Below, in pieces: positions 26,827-36,972 of a DNA stretch of 64,000 nucleotides (position 1 is the stretch's first letter; each line of letters begins with the position of its first letter). The notes beneath the pieces were generated by a model. That model ran no database searches, was not told the DNA's origin, and saw only the letters and a list, made by a program, of their open reading frames with translations. The position numbers were made by a program, and so were the translations under genes. The stretch is from Caballeronia sp. LZ062 (lineage in GTDB: Bacteria > Pseudomonadota > Gammaproteobacteria > Burkholderiales > Burkholderiaceae): assembly GCF_031450785.1 (NCBI RefSeq), contig NZ_JARTWB010000002.1, positions 1,116,001 to 1,180,000 on the forward strand, read 5' to 3'.

Positions 26827-27693
26827 CTAGCCCTGCTTCGGCTGCGATTTGAGCGACATCGGATCGCTCGGATTCCGCAGTTGCGCGATATCGTCCAGCC
26901 GCAGCCGAATCGACGCCATGATGCCCGGATGCGTGATCACGTAGAAGCGGCCTTCGCGGACCGCGTCGAACGTGAGTTCGGCGATGTCGCGCGCCGACAG
27001 CCGCCCGCTTTCCACCGCGCGCGTCAATTGCCGCGCGGCCATTTTCTGCGATGCGGTCAGCGGCGCGTCGTTGGCGAGCGCGTCGGGCCGCGAGCGCTCG
27101 GCATCCGCAATGCCGGTCGGCACGAACGCCGGGCACAAAAGCGACACGCCGATGGACGCACCCGCGAGCCGCAGATCGTGATGAAGCGTCTCGGTGAGCG
27201 CGACGACCGCGTGCTTCGATGCGTTGTAGACGCCCATCGCGGGCGCGGCGAGCAGCCCGGCCACCGACGCCGTGTTCACGATATGCGCCGGCTCCGCCTG
27301 CTTCAGCATGATCGGCGTGAAGGCGCGCACGCCGTTCGCCACGCCCATCACGTTCACGCCGAAGACCCACTGCCAGTCCTTCGCGCTGTTCTCCCAGACG
27401 AAGCCGCCCGCGCCCACGCCCGCGTTGTTGAAGAGCAGATGCACGCCGCCGTATGCATCGAGCGCAGCGCGCGCGAGCGCATCGACTTGCGCCGCGTCGG
27501 AGACGTCCGTGCGCACGCCGAGCGCGTCGCCGCCTTGCGCGCGCACCGCATCGACGGTGGCGGCGAGCGCGGTGTCGTCGATATCGGCGAGCACCAGATT
27601 CATGCCGAGCGACGCAGCCTTGTACGCGAACTCGCGGCCGAAACCGCTGCCCGCGCCGGTGATGACGGCCACCTTGCCTTCGAAGCTGTCCAC
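26827..27693 (-). CDS. SDR-family NAD(P)-dependent oxidoreductase
   Basis: A 288-residue classical short-chain dehydrogenase. The cofactor motif TGAGSGFG is at residues 12-19, NNAG at 89-92, and the catalytic triad is Ser143, Tyr156 and Lys160 (YNASK). Asp36-Asp39 after the second strand (VLADIDD) suggests NAD preference. The substrate is unknown; the neighbourhood points to alcohols or keto groups of lipid-derived compounds. It lies 19 bp after the MDR gene. Confidence 0.9.
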   Translation of the reverse strand: MDSFEGKVAVITGAGSGFGREFAYKAASLGMNLVLADIDDTALAATVDAVRAQGGDALGVRTDVSDAAQVDALARAALDAYGGVHLLFNNAGVGAGGFVWENSAKDWQWVFGVNVMGVANGVRAFTPIMLKQAEPAHIVNTASVAGLLAAPAMGVYNASKHAVVALTETLHHDLRLAGASIGVSLLCPAFVPTGIADAERSRPDALANDAPLTASQKMAARQLTRAVESGRLSARDIAELTFDAVREGRFYVITHPGIMASIRLRLDDIAQLRNPSDPMSLKSQPKQG

Positions 27694-27712
27694 GCGAATT
27701 CCTTTGCTGTCG

Positions 27713-28717
27713 TCAGATCAGCTTCACGAGTTGCTTGCCGAAGTTCTTGCCGCGCAAGAGGCCGAGAAACGCTTCCGGCGCGCTTTCGATGCCTTCGGCA
27801 ATCGTCTCGCGATACTTGAGCTTTCCGGACGCGACCGCAGCGCCGAGTTCTTTCAGCGCCTGCGGCCACACGTCCATGTGCTCGCTGACGATGAACCCTT
27901 GCAGCTTCAGCCGCTGCGTGAGCAAGAGCGCGGGCGCTTTCATCGGCAAGGGCTTGCCCTCGTAGCCGGAGATCATGCCGCACAGCGCGATGCGGCCGAA
28001 CGCGTTCATGCGCGCGAGCACCGCGTCGAGCACTTCGCCGCCGACGTTCTCGAAGTAGCCATCGACACCGTTCGGCGCGGCCGCCTTCAGATCGTCGCGC
28101 AGGTTGCCGGCCTTGTAATCGACGCACGCGTCGAAGCCGAGCGTCTCCACCACATAGCGACACTTCTCCTCGCCGCCCGCGATGCCGACCGCGCGGCAGC
28201 CCGCCGCCTTCGCGAGCTGGCCGACCACACTGCCGACCGCCCCGCTCGCCGCCGATACGACGACCGTCTCGCCCGCCTTCGGCTCGATGATCCGGTTGAG
28301 GCCGTACCAAGCGGTGACGCCCGGCATGCCGACCGGCCCGAGATAAGCGGAAAGCGGCACGTGTGTCGTGTCGACGATCTGCATGCCTTTGCCATCGGAC
28401 GTGCCGTATTCCTGCCAGCCGAACATGCCGACGACCTTGTCGCCCGTCTTGAACGCCGGATTGCGCGACTCGATCACTTCGCCGACGGTCCCGCCGATCA
28501 TCACTTCGTTGAGCGGTTGCGGCGGCGCATACGATTTTGTGTCGTTCATCCGTCCGCGCATGTACGGGTCGAGCGAGAGAAAGTGATTGCGCACGCGCAC
28601 CTGCCCTTCGCCGAGCGGCGCGAGCGGCGTCTCGACGAGCTTGAAATTGTCCGCCGACGCTTCGCCTTCTGGACGCGAAACGAGGAGGATCTGACGGTTG
28701 ATCTGTGCGTCTGCCAT
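27713..28717 (-). CDS. MDR-family NADP-dependent oxidoreductase
   Basis: A 334-residue zinc-free medium-chain reductase of the prostaglandin reductase/CurA/leukotriene dehydrogenase type. The start at 28717 has AAGGAG upstream. Motifs are SLDPYMRGRM near the N-terminus, GMPGVTAWYGL, and the nucleotide-binding AASGAVGSVVGQLAK. The C-terminus contains LTQRLKLQGFIV and GKNFGKQLVKL. Such enzymes reduce alpha,beta-unsaturated ketones or aldehydes, including lipid peroxidation products. The gene is 14 bp after the thioesterase. Confidence 0.9.
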   Translation of the reverse strand: MADAQINRQILLVSRPEGEASADNFKLVETPLAPLGEGQVRVRNHFLSLDPYMRGRMNDTKSYAPPQPLNEVMIGGTVGEVIESRNPAFKTGDKVVGMFGWQEYGTSDGKGMQIVDTTHVPLSAYLGPVGMPGVTAWYGLNRIIEPKAGETVVVSAASGAVGSVVGQLAKAAGCRAVGIAGGEEKCRYVVETLGFDACVDYKAGNLRDDLKAAAPNGVDGYFENVGGEVLDAVLARMNAFGRIALCGMISGYEGKPLPMKAPALLLTQRLKLQGFIVSEHMDVWPQALKELGAAVASGKLKYRETIAEGIESAPEAFLGLLRGKNFGKQLVKLI

Positions 28718-28731
28718 GTGGAGTCTCCTTA

Positions 28732-29217
28732 TCAGGCGTCGCTCGGGCCGGGCGTGGCTTCGGGATCGGAACGCAGTTTCTGGCGCACGACGTCGCGGCC
28801 TACCGCAAGCCGCTTCATGTATTTGAACGTGCCGAGCGCCTTCGCGACGAAATGGCCTTCGCTGTCGCGGATTTCGCCTTCGCAGTAGGCCATCGTCGTC
28901 GAGCGGTGCAGCACGCGCCCGTAGCCGCGCAACTCGCCGCGTCCCGGCTGCATGAAGTTCACCTTCATCTCGACCGTGACGACGCCGACGCCATCGCCCG
29001 CGACACTGCGCGCCGCAATGGCGAGCGCGGCGTCGAGCAGGGTCATCGTGACGCCGCCGTGCGCGATGCCCCACGTGTTCAGATGCGATTCACCGAGCGG
29101 CAGGCGCACTTCGCCTTCGCCATCGACGGCTTTCACGAGCTGCACGCCGAGCGCGTCGATGAACGGGCTTTCTATCGCGGCGCCGTGGTTCGCGGCGTTG
29201 TTGGACGTATCGTTCAT
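28732..29217 (-). CDS. PaaI-like hotdog thioesterase
   Basis: A 161-residue acyl-CoA thioesterase-like protein with a single hotdog domain. The core contains NTWGIAHGGVTMTLLDAAL, where His and Asp in HGG and LLD are family-typical, and the strand VEMKVNFMQPGRG. The ATG at 29217 is preceded by GAGGTG. It probably hydrolyses acyl-CoA esters and would release CoA during turnover of the substrates handled by the nearby ligase. It starts 5 bp after the Dabb gene. Confidence 0.86.
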   Translation of the reverse strand: MNDTSNNAANHGAAIESPFIDALGVQLVKAVDGEGEVRLPLGESHLNTWGIAHGGVTMTLLDAALAIAARSVAGDGVGVVTVEMKVNFMQPGRGELRGYGRVLHRSTTMAYCEGEIRDSEGHFVAKALGTFKYMKRLAVGRDVVRQKLRSDPEATPGPSDA

Positions 29218-29222
29218 CGCGG

Positions 29223-29525
29223 TCACACCTCGTAGTCGAGGCATTGACGCGCTTCGTGGACCGCTGTCACGAAGTCCTTCACGGCGAGATGCTTCGGGTG
29301 GACCTGATACGCGTGCAGCGAAGCGGCGTCGTCGAAGTCCGAGACGAGCACGACGTCATACGTGCAGTCGAAGCCCGGCTGCGCGATGCCGACTTCGAAG
29401 TGCCCTTGCCCTTTCACGAGGCTGCGGCAGGTTTCGAGCCTGGTCTTGAGCTTTTGCGCGTTTTCCGCGCGATCCGCGCCCTCGGCGGATTCCTTCAGCT
29501 TCCACATGACGATATGACGTAGCAC
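29223..29525 (-). CDS. Dabb (stress-responsive A/B barrel) protein
   Basis: The protein has 100 residues from a GTG at 29525, supported by AGGAG five bases upstream. It begins VLRHIVMWKLKE and contains HPKHLAVKDFV, both hallmarks of the dimeric alpha/beta barrel Dabb family. Known relatives include plant stress proteins and some polyketide cyclases. Its function here is unknown. It is tightly packed in the cluster, 57 bp after pncA and 5 bp before the thioesterase. Confidence 0.85.
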   Translation of the reverse strand: MLRHIVMWKLKESAEGADRAENAQKLKTRLETCRSLVKGQGHFEVGIAQPGFDCTYDVVLVSDFDDAASLHAYQVHPKHLAVKDFVTAVHEARQCLDYEV

Positions 29526-29582
29526 GGCGGCTCCTGTTATGCGAATGAACGAACGAAGCGCCAAGCGTAGCAAAAATCGCGT

Positions 29583-30215
29583 TCAGCCTTGTCGCAGTAC
29601 ATCGTCCGACTGCACCCGCGCGACGCCCGCCGCGCGCATGTCGGACCACGCGCGTTCCAGCGAGCCGTTCAAGTCGATGGCGCGGCACGCATCTTCGATC
29701 ACGCTGGCTTCGAAGCCCGCAGCGCGCGCATCGAGCGCGGACCACGCAACGCAATAGTCGGTCGCCAGACCCGCGAGCCACACGCGCTTCGCGCCCACTT
29801 CGCGCAGATAGCCGGCGAGACCGGTCGGCGTCGTGCGATCCGCCTCGACGAAAGCCGAATAGCTGTCGACGCGTTCGTGATGCCCCTTGCGCACGATCAG
29901 CCGCGCATGAGGCGCGTCGAGATCGCGATGCAGCGCCGCGCCCGGCGTGCCCTGGACGCAATGCGACGGCCAGAGGACCTGTTCTCCATAAGGCATCGCG
30001 ATGGTTTCGAAGGGCGCGCGGCCCGCATGATTCGTGGCAAACGAAACATGCGATGCCGGATGCCAGTCCTGCGTCAGCACGACGTGCGAGAACGCCTTTG
30101 CGAGCCGGTTGATGACGGGCACCACTTCGTCGCCCCGCGCGACTGCGAGCGCGCCGCCGGGCATGAAGTCGTATTGCACATCGATAAGGAGCAGCACGTC
30201 TTCGGCTGGTTTCAT
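29583..30215 (-). CDS. pncA: Nicotinamidase/pyrazinamidase
   Basis: A 210-residue isochorismatase-fold enzyme that deamidates nicotinamide to nicotinate in NAD salvage. The catalytic triad is Asp12 in LIDVQYDF, a Lys in VRKGHHE, and a Cys in ATDYCVAW. Metal ligands are in QDWHPASH. The GGALAV segment is typical. It lies 7 bp after the FadB-like gene and is an unexpected member of a lipid cluster; a role in renewing NAD for the oxidoreductases is possible but inferred. Confidence 0.93.
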   Translation of the reverse strand: MKPAEDVLLLIDVQYDFMPGGALAVARGDEVVPVINRLAKAFSHVVLTQDWHPASHVSFATNHAGRAPFETIAMPYGEQVLWPSHCVQGTPGAALHRDLDAPHARLIVRKGHHERVDSYSAFVEADRTTPTGLAGYLREVGAKRVWLAGLATDYCVAWSALDARAAGFEASVIEDACRAIDLNGSLERAWSDMRAAGVARVQSDDVLRQG

Positions 30216-30222
30216 GTCGGAC

Positions 30223-32307
30223 TCATGCGTTGAAGCGGCCGTTCGCAGCCGCCAGTTCGGTTACGCGCGCCGCCGGTTGCCACGCTTCGCCGTTGCGCTT
30301 TTCTGCGTACTTGCGCATGGCGCGCTCCACGTTCGGCAGGCCGAGCGTGTCGGCGTAGAACATCGGGCCGCCGCGCCACAGCGGAAAGCCGTAGCCCGTC
30401 AGATACACGATGTCGATATCCGAGGCCTTCGCCGCGATGCCTTCCTCCAGAACCTTCGCGCCCTCGTTCACGAGCGAGAGCACGAGCCGCTCGACGATCT
30501 CGTCGTCGCCTATTTCGCGCCGCGTGATGCCCTGCTCCTTCGAATACGCGACGATCATGTCGTCCACCGCTTGCGACGGCTTCGCCTCACGCGAGCCCGC
30601 TTCGTAGTCGTACCAGCCCGCGCCTGTCTTCTGCCCGAAGCGGCCCGATTCGCATAACCGGTCCGCAACGCCCGAATAGCGCATGTCCGGCTGCTCGCGA
30701 TAGCGGCGCTTGCGGATGGCCCAGCCGATGTCGTTGCCCGCGAGATCGCTCATGCGGAACGGACCCATCGCAAAGCCGAAGCGCTCGATCGCGCGGTCGA
30801 TCTGCGCCGGCAGCGCGCCTTCTTCGAGCATGAAAAGCGCCTGCCGCACATATTGCTCGATCATGCGGTTGCCGATGAAGCCGTCGCAGACGCGCGCCAC
30901 CACCGCCGTCTTGCCGATTTTTCTGGCAAGCTGCATGACGGTCGCGAGCACGTCTTTCCCGGTCTTCTCGCCGCGCACCACTTCGAGCAGCTTCATGACG
31001 TTGGCCGGACTGAAGAAGTGCATGCCGATGACATCTTCGGGACGCGCGGTGAATGCTGCGATCTTGTCGAGATCGAGCGTCGATGTATTCGACGTGAGGA
31101 TCGCGCCCGGCTTCGCGATTGCGTCGAGTTGACGGAAGACCTGCGCTTTCACGTCGAGATCTTCGAACACGGCTTCGATGATCAGATCGGCTTGCGCGAG
31201 ATCGGCGTAGTCGAGCGTCGGCTGGAGAAGCGCCGTGCGCGCTTCGAGCTGTTCCGGCTTCAGCTTGCCCTTTTGTACCTGCGCTTGGTAGTTGCGCCGT
31301 ATCGTGGCGAGGCCGCGGTCGAGCGCGTCTTGTCTGCTTTCCAGCAGCACAACGGGCAAGCCCGCGTTGATGAAGTTCATCGCGATGCCGCCGCCCATCG
31401 TTCCCGCACCGACCACGCCGATGCGTTCGATCGTCCGAACCGGCGTATTCGACGGCACGTCCGCGATCTTGCTGGCCGCGCGCTCGGCGAAAAACGCATG
31501 GCGCAGCGCGCGGCTTTCCGGTGTCTGCACGAGGAAGAGAAAGCACTCGCGCTCGAAGGCAAGACCGCGATCGAAGCCTGCGTTCGCGCCCATCTCGATG
31601 GCATCGATGCACTTGTGCGGCGCGGGAAAGTGCTTGGCTTTCTCGGCAATCGCCTGGCGCGCGGACTCGAAGCAACGCGCGGCGTCGTCATGCGCGATTG
31701 GCCGATCGCGCACCTTCGGATGCGGGCCGCTTCTTTCGGCCACGCGGCGCGCGAAGGTAACGGCGGAATCGCGCAGATCGCCTTGCGCCATTTCGTCGAA
31801 GAGCGCGGTGTCGGCGAGCTTTTCCGAACGCACCGGCGTGCCGGACACGATCATGTCGAGCGCCCGCTCGAGCCCGACCACGCGCGGCAAACGCTGCGTG
31901 CCGCCCGCCCCGGGCAAAAGGCCGAGCTTCACTTCCGGCAGCGCGATCTGCGCGCCCGGCGACGCGATGCGATAGTGCGCGCCCAGCGCGAGTTCAAGCC
32001 CGCCGCCCATTGCGACTGCGTGAATCGCCGCGACGACCGGCTTCTCGCTGCCCTCGACGGCCTTGATGACGGTGGCGAGCGTCGGCTCCTGCGTCGCCTT
32101 CGGCGTGTTGAACTCGGTGATGTCCGCGCCGCCCGAGAACGCCTTTCCCGCGCCGATCAGCACGATCGCATGCACCGACGCATCGCTGCGCGCCCGCTCG
32201 ATGCCTTCGACGATGCCAAGCCGCGTCGAATGTCCGAGGCCGTTGACCGGCGGATTGTCGAGCGTAATGACGGCAACGCCTTCACGGACCGTATAGTCGA
32301 CTGCCAT
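30223..32307 (-). CDS. Bifunctional enoyl-CoA hydratase/3-hydroxyacyl-CoA dehydrogenase
   Basis: A 694-residue FadB/FadJ-like protein starting at the ATG at 32307, behind GAGGGGAA. The N-terminal crotonase domain has GGADITEF and LPEVKLGLLPGAGGTQRLPR (oxyanion hole and catalytic Glu). The NAD domain starts about residue 300 with GVVGAGTMGGGIAMNF. The dehydrogenase catalytic His is in GMHFFSPANVM. C-terminal segments follow (GYGFPLWRGGPMFYAD). It performs the middle two steps of beta-oxidation. No thiolase gene is adjacent. It follows the CoA ligase gene by 129 bp. Confidence 0.94.
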   Translation of the reverse strand: MAVDYTVREGVAVITLDNPPVNGLGHSTRLGIVEGIERARSDASVHAIVLIGAGKAFSGGADITEFNTPKATQEPTLATVIKAVEGSEKPVVAAIHAVAMGGGLELALGAHYRIASPGAQIALPEVKLGLLPGAGGTQRLPRVVGLERALDMIVSGTPVRSEKLADTALFDEMAQGDLRDSAVTFARRVAERSGPHPKVRDRPIAHDDAARCFESARQAIAEKAKHFPAPHKCIDAIEMGANAGFDRGLAFERECFLFLVQTPESRALRHAFFAERAASKIADVPSNTPVRTIERIGVVGAGTMGGGIAMNFINAGLPVVLLESRQDALDRGLATIRRNYQAQVQKGKLKPEQLEARTALLQPTLDYADLAQADLIIEAVFEDLDVKAQVFRQLDAIAKPGAILTSNTSTLDLDKIAAFTARPEDVIGMHFFSPANVMKLLEVVRGEKTGKDVLATVMQLARKIGKTAVVARVCDGFIGNRMIEQYVRQALFMLEEGALPAQIDRAIERFGFAMGPFRMSDLAGNDIGWAIRKRRYREQPDMRYSGVADRLCESGRFGQKTGAGWYDYEAGSREAKPSQAVDDMIVAYSKEQGITRREIGDDEIVERLVLSLVNEGAKVLEEGIAAKASDIDIVYLTGYGFPLWRGGPMFYADTLGLPNVERAMRKYAEKRNGEAWQPAARVTELAAANGRFNA

Positions 32308-32436
32308 GAATGATTCCCCTCTCGCGTGATGGCTCATTGTGGGCGATCGGGAAAGAATATACAAAGGCGAACGGCCGTTCAATTCGGCTATGCCCGAACG
32401 CGATGCAAGCAGGCACGCGCCGCGGCGCAGGGCGTA

Positions 32437-34095
32437 TCAGAGCGCTTTCTCTTCCGCGACAGGCAGCACATGATCGCGGTACTGCTCGCGCAGGCGCACC
32501 TTCTGGAGCTTGCCCGTGGCCGTGTGCGGCAGCTCGTCCGCGAAGACGACGTCGTCCGGAATCCACCACTTCGCGACCTTGCCTTCGTAGAACGCGAGCA
32601 GTTCATCGCGCGTGAGCGTCGCGCCCGGCCGCAGCACGGCGACGATCATCGGCCGCTCGGTCCACTTGGGATGCGAACACGCGATGCACGCGGCCTCCGC
32701 CACTTGCGGATGCGACATCGCGATGTTCTCCAGATCGATCGAGCTGATCCATTCGCCGCCCGATTTGATGACGTCCTTGCTGCGGTCAGTGATGTGCATG
32801 AATCCGTCAGCGTCGATGGTTGCGACGTCGCCGGTCGGGAACCAGCCGTCGACGAGCGGGGATTCGTCGCGGCGGTAATAGCGGTCGATGACCCACGGCC
32901 CGCGCACGTAGAGATCGCCGAACGACTGGCCGTCCCACGGCAGTTCCTGGCCGTCGTCGCCGACCACTTTCATGTCCACGCCGAAAAGCGCATGGCCCTG
33001 CTTTTCGCGCGACGCGCGCTGCTCCTCCGGCGTGCGCTGCTTCTGGCGGAATGACAGGCGCGCGAGCGTGCCGAGCGGCGACATCTCCGTCATGCCCCAC
33101 GCATGAATCACTTCGACGCCGTATTCTTCTTCGAACGTGCGCAGCATCGCGGGCGGACACGCGGAGCCGCCGATCACGGTGCGCTTGAGCGTTGAAAAAC
33201 GCTTGTCCGCCTGCTTCATGTAATTAAGGAGTCCGAGCCATACCGTCGGCACGCCCGCCGAATATGTGACGCCTTCGGCTTCCATCAATTCGTAGAGCGA
33301 CTTGCCGTCGAGGTCTTTGCCCGGAAACACGAGCTTCGCGCCGACGAGCGGCCCCGCGTGCGGAATGCCCCATGCGTTGACGTGAAACATCGGCACGACG
33401 GGAAGAATCGCATCGCTCGACGAAGCGCCCATCGCATCGGGCAGCGCGGCGGCGTACGCATGCAAAACAGTCGAGCGATGCGAATACAGCGCGCCCTTCG
33501 GATTGCCGGTCGTGCCGGACGTATAGCAGAGAAACGAGGCTTGCCGTTCGTCGAGCACCGGCCATTCGAACACGCCGTCTTGCGCCGCGATGAGGCTTTC
33601 GTAGCTCAAGACGGGCACGCTCATGTCGCCAAGATGTTCGGCGATGCACGCGGCGTCGCCTAGCGCGATCCAGCCTTTCACGTTCGGGCAATGCGGCGCG
33701 ATGCGTTCGACGAGCGGGCCGAACGTCATGTCGAAGAAGACGTACGAATCGTCGGCGTGGTCGATGATGAACGCGATCTGATCCGGAAAGAGCCGCGGAT
33801 TGATGGTGTGGCACACGGCGCCCATGCCGCTCACGCCGTAATAGCACTCCAGATGCCGGTAGCCGTTCCACGCGAGCGTGCCGATGCGCTCGCCCTGTTC
33901 GACGCCGAGCGCGGCGAGCGCCTGCGCGACTTGCTTCGCGCGTTTCTCGCAGTCGCGATACGTGTAGCGATGGATATCGCCCTCGATGCGCTTCGACACG
34001 ATCTCCGTATCGCCGAAGTGGCGCGCCGCATGCGAGAGCAATGATGACGCGAGCAGCGGGATGTCCATCATCTGACCGTAAAGCGGCGACGCCAT
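32437..34095 (-). CDS. Fatty-acid--CoA ligase (acyl-CoA synthetase)
   Basis: A 552-residue ANL-family enzyme starting at the ATG at 34095, behind [16 protein letters not shown] ten codons in is an alternative. ATP-binding motif [11 protein letters not shown], acceptor region [10 protein letters not shown], hinge [28 protein letters not shown] and the catalytic Lys in HTATGKLQK are all present. It activates a medium- or long-chain acid to its CoA ester for the FadB-like enzyme downstream. It is the first gene of the eight-gene lipid cluster and divergent from selO. The open frame continues upstream for 579 codons opposite selO but has no coding signature. Confidence 0.93.
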   Translation of the reverse strand: MASPLYGQMMDIPLLASSLLSHAARHFGDTEIVSKRIEGDIHRYTYRDCEKRAKQVAQALAALGVEQGERIGTLAWNGYRHLECYYGVSGMGAVCHTINPRLFPDQIAFIIDHADDSYVFFDMTFGPLVERIAPHCPNVKGWIALGDAACIAEHLGDMSVPVLSYESLIAAQDGVFEWPVLDERQASFLCYTSGTTGNPKGALYSHRSTVLHAYAAALPDAMGASSSDAILPVVPMFHVNAWGIPHAGPLVGAKLVFPGKDLDGKSLYELMEAEGVTYSAGVPTVWLGLLNYMKQADKRFSTLKRTVIGGSACPPAMLRTFEEEYGVEVIHAWGMTEMSPLGTLARLSFRQKQRTPEEQRASREKQGHALFGVDMKVVGDDGQELPWDGQSFGDLYVRGPWVIDRYYRRDESPLVDGWFPTGDVATIDADGFMHITDRSKDVIKSGGEWISSIDLENIAMSHPQVAEAACIACSHPKWTERPMIVAVLRPGATLTRDELLAFYEGKVAKWWIPDDVVFADELPHTATGKLQKVRLREQYRDHVLPVAEEKAL

Positions 34096-34181
34096 GTGTG
34101 AAGTCCTCGACGAGTGGATGGTTCCGACAGATGGTCCGACAGCTGCCCGAGTGCCGCCCTGCAGGCCCGCGGGCGCGGAAT

Positions 34182-34187
34182 TACAAT
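34182..34187 (+). promoter_or_regulatory. Candidate -10 box of selO
   Basis: TACAAT lies 26 bases upstream of the selO ATG in a locally AT-rich stretch of the 117-bp divergent region. No good -35 was found at the usual spacing. Confidence 0.35.
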
Positions 34188-34212
34188 ATCGTTTAACTCT
34201 GAGGCGCTCAAC

Positions 34213-35820
34213 ATGTCGTTTTCCCCAAGCAATGCCGTGCGCGCATCGACCGGCGCAGCCGAGCCCGATCTTGGCGAGCAGTCGATGCCGCAGTCGATGG
34301 AAGCCGTTGCCGAGTCGATTCAAAGCAACCGTCCCGGTTCGTTCGCGTCGCTCGGTCCCGCGTTTTTCACCCGCCTTCCCGCCACGCCCGTTCCCGATCC
34401 GTATGTCGTCGCCGTGTCGCGCGAGGCGGCCGAACTGCTCGGCTTCGACGCGCGCATCGCGGAAGACGAACCAGCCGCGTTCGCCGCTTACTTCGCGGGC
34501 AACCCCACGCGCGAATGGCCGCCCGAAGCGCTGCCGTATGCGGCGGTCTATTCCGGGCATCAGTTCGGCGTGTGGGCCGGTCAACTGGGCGATGGCCGCG
34601 CGCTCACGCTCGGCGAAGTCGATCGCGCCGGCGCGCGCCTCGAAGTGCAGCTGAAAGGCGCGGGCCGCACGCCGTATTCGCGCATGGGCGATGGCCGCGC
34701 GGTGCTGCGCTCGTCCATCCGCGAATTTCTGTGTTCGGAAGCGATGCATCATCTCGGCATTCCGACGACGCGCGCGCTCGCCGTCATCGGCTCGGACTTG
34801 CCGGTGCGCCGCGAGACCATCGAGACGGCGGCGATCGCCACGCGCATCGCGCCGAGCTTCGTGCGCTTCGGCAACTTCGAGCATTTTTACGCGAACGAGC
34901 GCGTGGACGATCTCAAGACGCTGGCGGATCACGTCATCGAGCGTTTCTATCCGCAGTGCCGCGACGCCGACGATCCGTATCTCGCGCTGCTCGATGAAGT
35001 CGTGCGACGCACGGCGGAACTCATGGCGCAATGGCAAAGCGTGGGTTTCTGCCACGGCGTGATGAATACCGACAACATGTCGATTCTCGGCCTCACGATC
35101 GACTACGGTCCGTTCGGCTTCATGGACGGCTTCAACGCGCATCACATCTGCAATCACACGGATACGCAGGGCCGCTATGCGTATAGCCGGCAGCCGCAGG
35201 TCGGGTACTGGAACCTGTTCTGTCTCGCGCAGGCGCTCGTGCCGCTCTTCGGCGCGAATCTGCCGGAAGAAGGCCGCGCGGAACGCGTGGTGGAGGAAGC
35301 GCAGAAGGTGCTCGAACACTACAAGACCTATTTCGCGCCCGCGCTCGAAGACAAGATGCGCGCGAAGCTCGGTCTCGAGACCGCGCGCGAAGGCGACGAC
35401 AAGCTCGCCAACGGTCTGCTCGAGATCATGCACGCCAATCGCGCGGACTTCACGCTGACGTTCCGCAATCTGTCGAAGATCGCGAAAGCAGACGCTTCGG
35501 CCGACGCGCCCGTGCGCGATCTCTTTCTCGACCGCGCGGCCTTCGACGCGTGGGCGGTGCAGTATCGCGAGCGCCTCGCGTATGAATCTCGCGACGATGC
35601 GGCCCGCGCGGCGGCGATGAATCGCGTGAATCCGAAGTACGTGCTGCGCAATCACCTCGCCGAGCAGGCCATCCGTCAGGCGAACGAGAAAGACTTCTCG
35701 GAAGTTGCGCGCTTGCTTGACGTGCTGCGCCGTCCATTCGACGAACAACCCGAGAACGAGGCATACGCCGGCCTGCCGCCGGACTGGGCGAGCGACCTGG
35801 AAGTCAGTTGTTCTTCCTGA
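34213..35820 (+). CDS. selO: SelO protein adenylyltransferase (YdiU)
   Basis: The protein has 535 residues from the ATG at 34213, with GAGG eight bases upstream. It is a pseudokinase-fold enzyme that attaches AMP from ATP to Ser, Thr or Tyr of target proteins. The active-site region [22 protein letters not shown] holds the metal-binding Asn and Asp. The C-terminus ends in Cys-Ser-Ser, where Cys533 takes the place of the selenocysteine of vertebrate SELENOO. The family regulates redox homeostasis by AMPylation. It is 52 bp ahead of msrB on the same strand, which fits an oxidative stress role. Confidence 0.94.
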   Translation: MSFSPSNAVRASTGAAEPDLGEQSMPQSMEAVAESIQSNRPGSFASLGPAFFTRLPATPVPDPYVVAVSREAAELLGFDARIAEDEPAAFAAYFAGNPTREWPPEALPYAAVYSGHQFGVWAGQLGDGRALTLGEVDRAGARLEVQLKGAGRTPYSRMGDGRAVLRSSIREFLCSEAMHHLGIPTTRALAVIGSDLPVRRETIETAAIATRIAPSFVRFGNFEHFYANERVDDLKTLADHVIERFYPQCRDADDPYLALLDEVVRRTAELMAQWQSVGFCHGVMNTDNMSILGLTIDYGPFGFMDGFNAHHICNHTDTQGRYAYSRQPQVGYWNLFCLAQALVPLFGANLPEEGRAERVVEEAQKVLEHYKTYFAPALEDKMRAKLGLETAREGDDKLANGLLEIMHANRADFTLTFRNLSKIAKADASADAPVRDLFLDRAAFDAWAVQYRERLAYESRDDAARAAAMNRVNPKYVLRNHLAEQAIRQANEKDFSEVARLLDVLRRPFDEQPENEAYAGLPPDWASDLEVSCSS

Positions 35821-35872
35821 GCCCGCCCCCAACTACACTGCCCAGAGCAACGAGAGCAACGAAAGGAAGACC

Positions 35873-36295
35873 ATGAACCGAGACGACACCCCCGGCGCCA
35901 CCGAGCATCCGCTGCAAAAGGACGACGCGGCCTATCGCCGTGAACTCAACGAGATGCAATACCAGGTCACGCGCCACGCGGCGACCGAACGGCCGTTCAC
36001 TGGCGAATACTGGGATCATTTCGAGCGCGGCGTGTACGACTGCGTGTGTTGCGGCACCCCGCTTTTCGAATCCGACACCAAGTTCGACGCCGGCTGCGGC
36101 TGGCCGAGCTATTTCAAGCCGATCAACGGCGAAGTGATCAAAGAAAAGACCGACCGCTCGCACGGCATGCTGCGTATCGAAGTGCAGTGCAAGAACTGCG
36201 GCGCGCATCTCGGCCACGTGTTCGAGGACGGCCCCGCGCCGACGGGCCTCCGGTATTGCATCAACTCGGCTGCGCTACAATTCGAACCCAAGTAA
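35873..36295 (+). CDS. msrB: Peptide-methionine (R)-S-oxide reductase
   Basis: The protein has 140 residues from the ATG at 35873, behind AAGGAAG. Zinc-binding CxxC pairs are CVCC and CKNC. The catalytic Cys is in [11 protein letters not shown] (residue 129), and [10 protein letters not shown] is the conserved substrate region. It reduces methionine-R-sulfoxide in proteins. It lies in a compact plus-strand run between selO and yciB. Confidence 0.95.
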   Translation: MNRDDTPGATEHPLQKDDAAYRRELNEMQYQVTRHAATERPFTGEYWDHFERGVYDCVCCGTPLFESDTKFDAGCGWPSYFKPINGEVIKEKTDRSHGMLRIEVQCKNCGAHLGHVFEDGPAPTGLRYCINSAALQFEPK

Positions 36296-36435
36296 GCGGG
36301 TTCAGCCTTGAGCGGACGCGGGCGAGCAGACTCGCTCGTGGCCGCCGCCCGACCCGCGCCCGCTCTTTTCGAGCGGGCGTTCGTTTAGCGTCATCGCGCC
36401 CCGCATCGCACCATTCGCCTCATCTCCGGACGCCA

Positions 36436-36972
36436 ATGAAATTCCTGTTCGATCTGTTTCCGATCATCCTCTTTTTCGTCGCTTTCAAGATTTGGGGCAT
36501 CTATACGGCGACAGCCGTCGCGATCGCGGCGACGCTCGTGCAGATCGCTTGGGTCGCGTTCCGGCACCGCAAGGTCGATCCGATGTTGTGGGTGAGCCTG
36601 GGCGTCGTCGTCGTGTTCGGCGGCGCAACGCTCGTCCTGCATAACGACACGTTCATCAAATGGAAGCCCACTGCCCTTTACTGGCTCTTCGCGTTCGCGC
36701 TGATCGTCGCGCAAGTCGGCTTCAGGAAGAACCTGATCGAAGCGATGATGGGCAAGCAGATCGTGCTGCCGCATCGCGTGTGGGGACAGTTGAATATCGC
36801 GTGGGCGGTGTTTTTCGCGCTGCTCGGCATCGTGAACCTCTTCGTCGCCTATCACTTCACGACCGACCAGTGGGTCAACTTCAAGCTCTTCGGCGCGACG
36901 GGCTGCCTCGTGCTCTTTATCGTCGCGCAGAGTTTCTGGCTCGCGAAATACATGAAGGAGGACAATCAGTGA
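36436..36972 (+). CDS. yciB: Inner membrane-spanning protein YciB (septation protein A)
   Basis: A 178-residue protein with about five transmembrane helices, beginning [20 protein letters not shown], a family-typical N-terminus. [11 protein letters not shown] and a C-terminal [12 protein letters not shown] are conserved. It helps maintain the cell envelope and septation in enterobacteria and Shigella. Its stop codon overlaps the bolA GTG in GTGA. The ribosome site is weak, so expression may lean on the upstream gene. Confidence 0.93.
   Translation: MKFLFDLFPIILFFVAFKIWGIYTATAVAIAATLVQIAWVAFRHRKVDPMLWVSLGVVVVFGGATLVLHNDTFIKWKPTALYWLFAFALIVAQVGFRKNLIEAMMGKQIVLPHRVWGQLNIAWAVFFALLGIVNLFVAYHFTTDQWVNFKLFGATGCLVLFIVAQSFWLAKYMKEDNQ

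Noticed and set aside
34096..35832. A long open reading frame on the minus strand runs on from the CoA ligase across the whole of selO (1131 codons in total).
   Set aside because: The part opposite selO is Arg/His/Ala-rich and low in coding features, has no domain, and mirrors GC-rich codon bias of selO. The family start at 34095 explains the gene.
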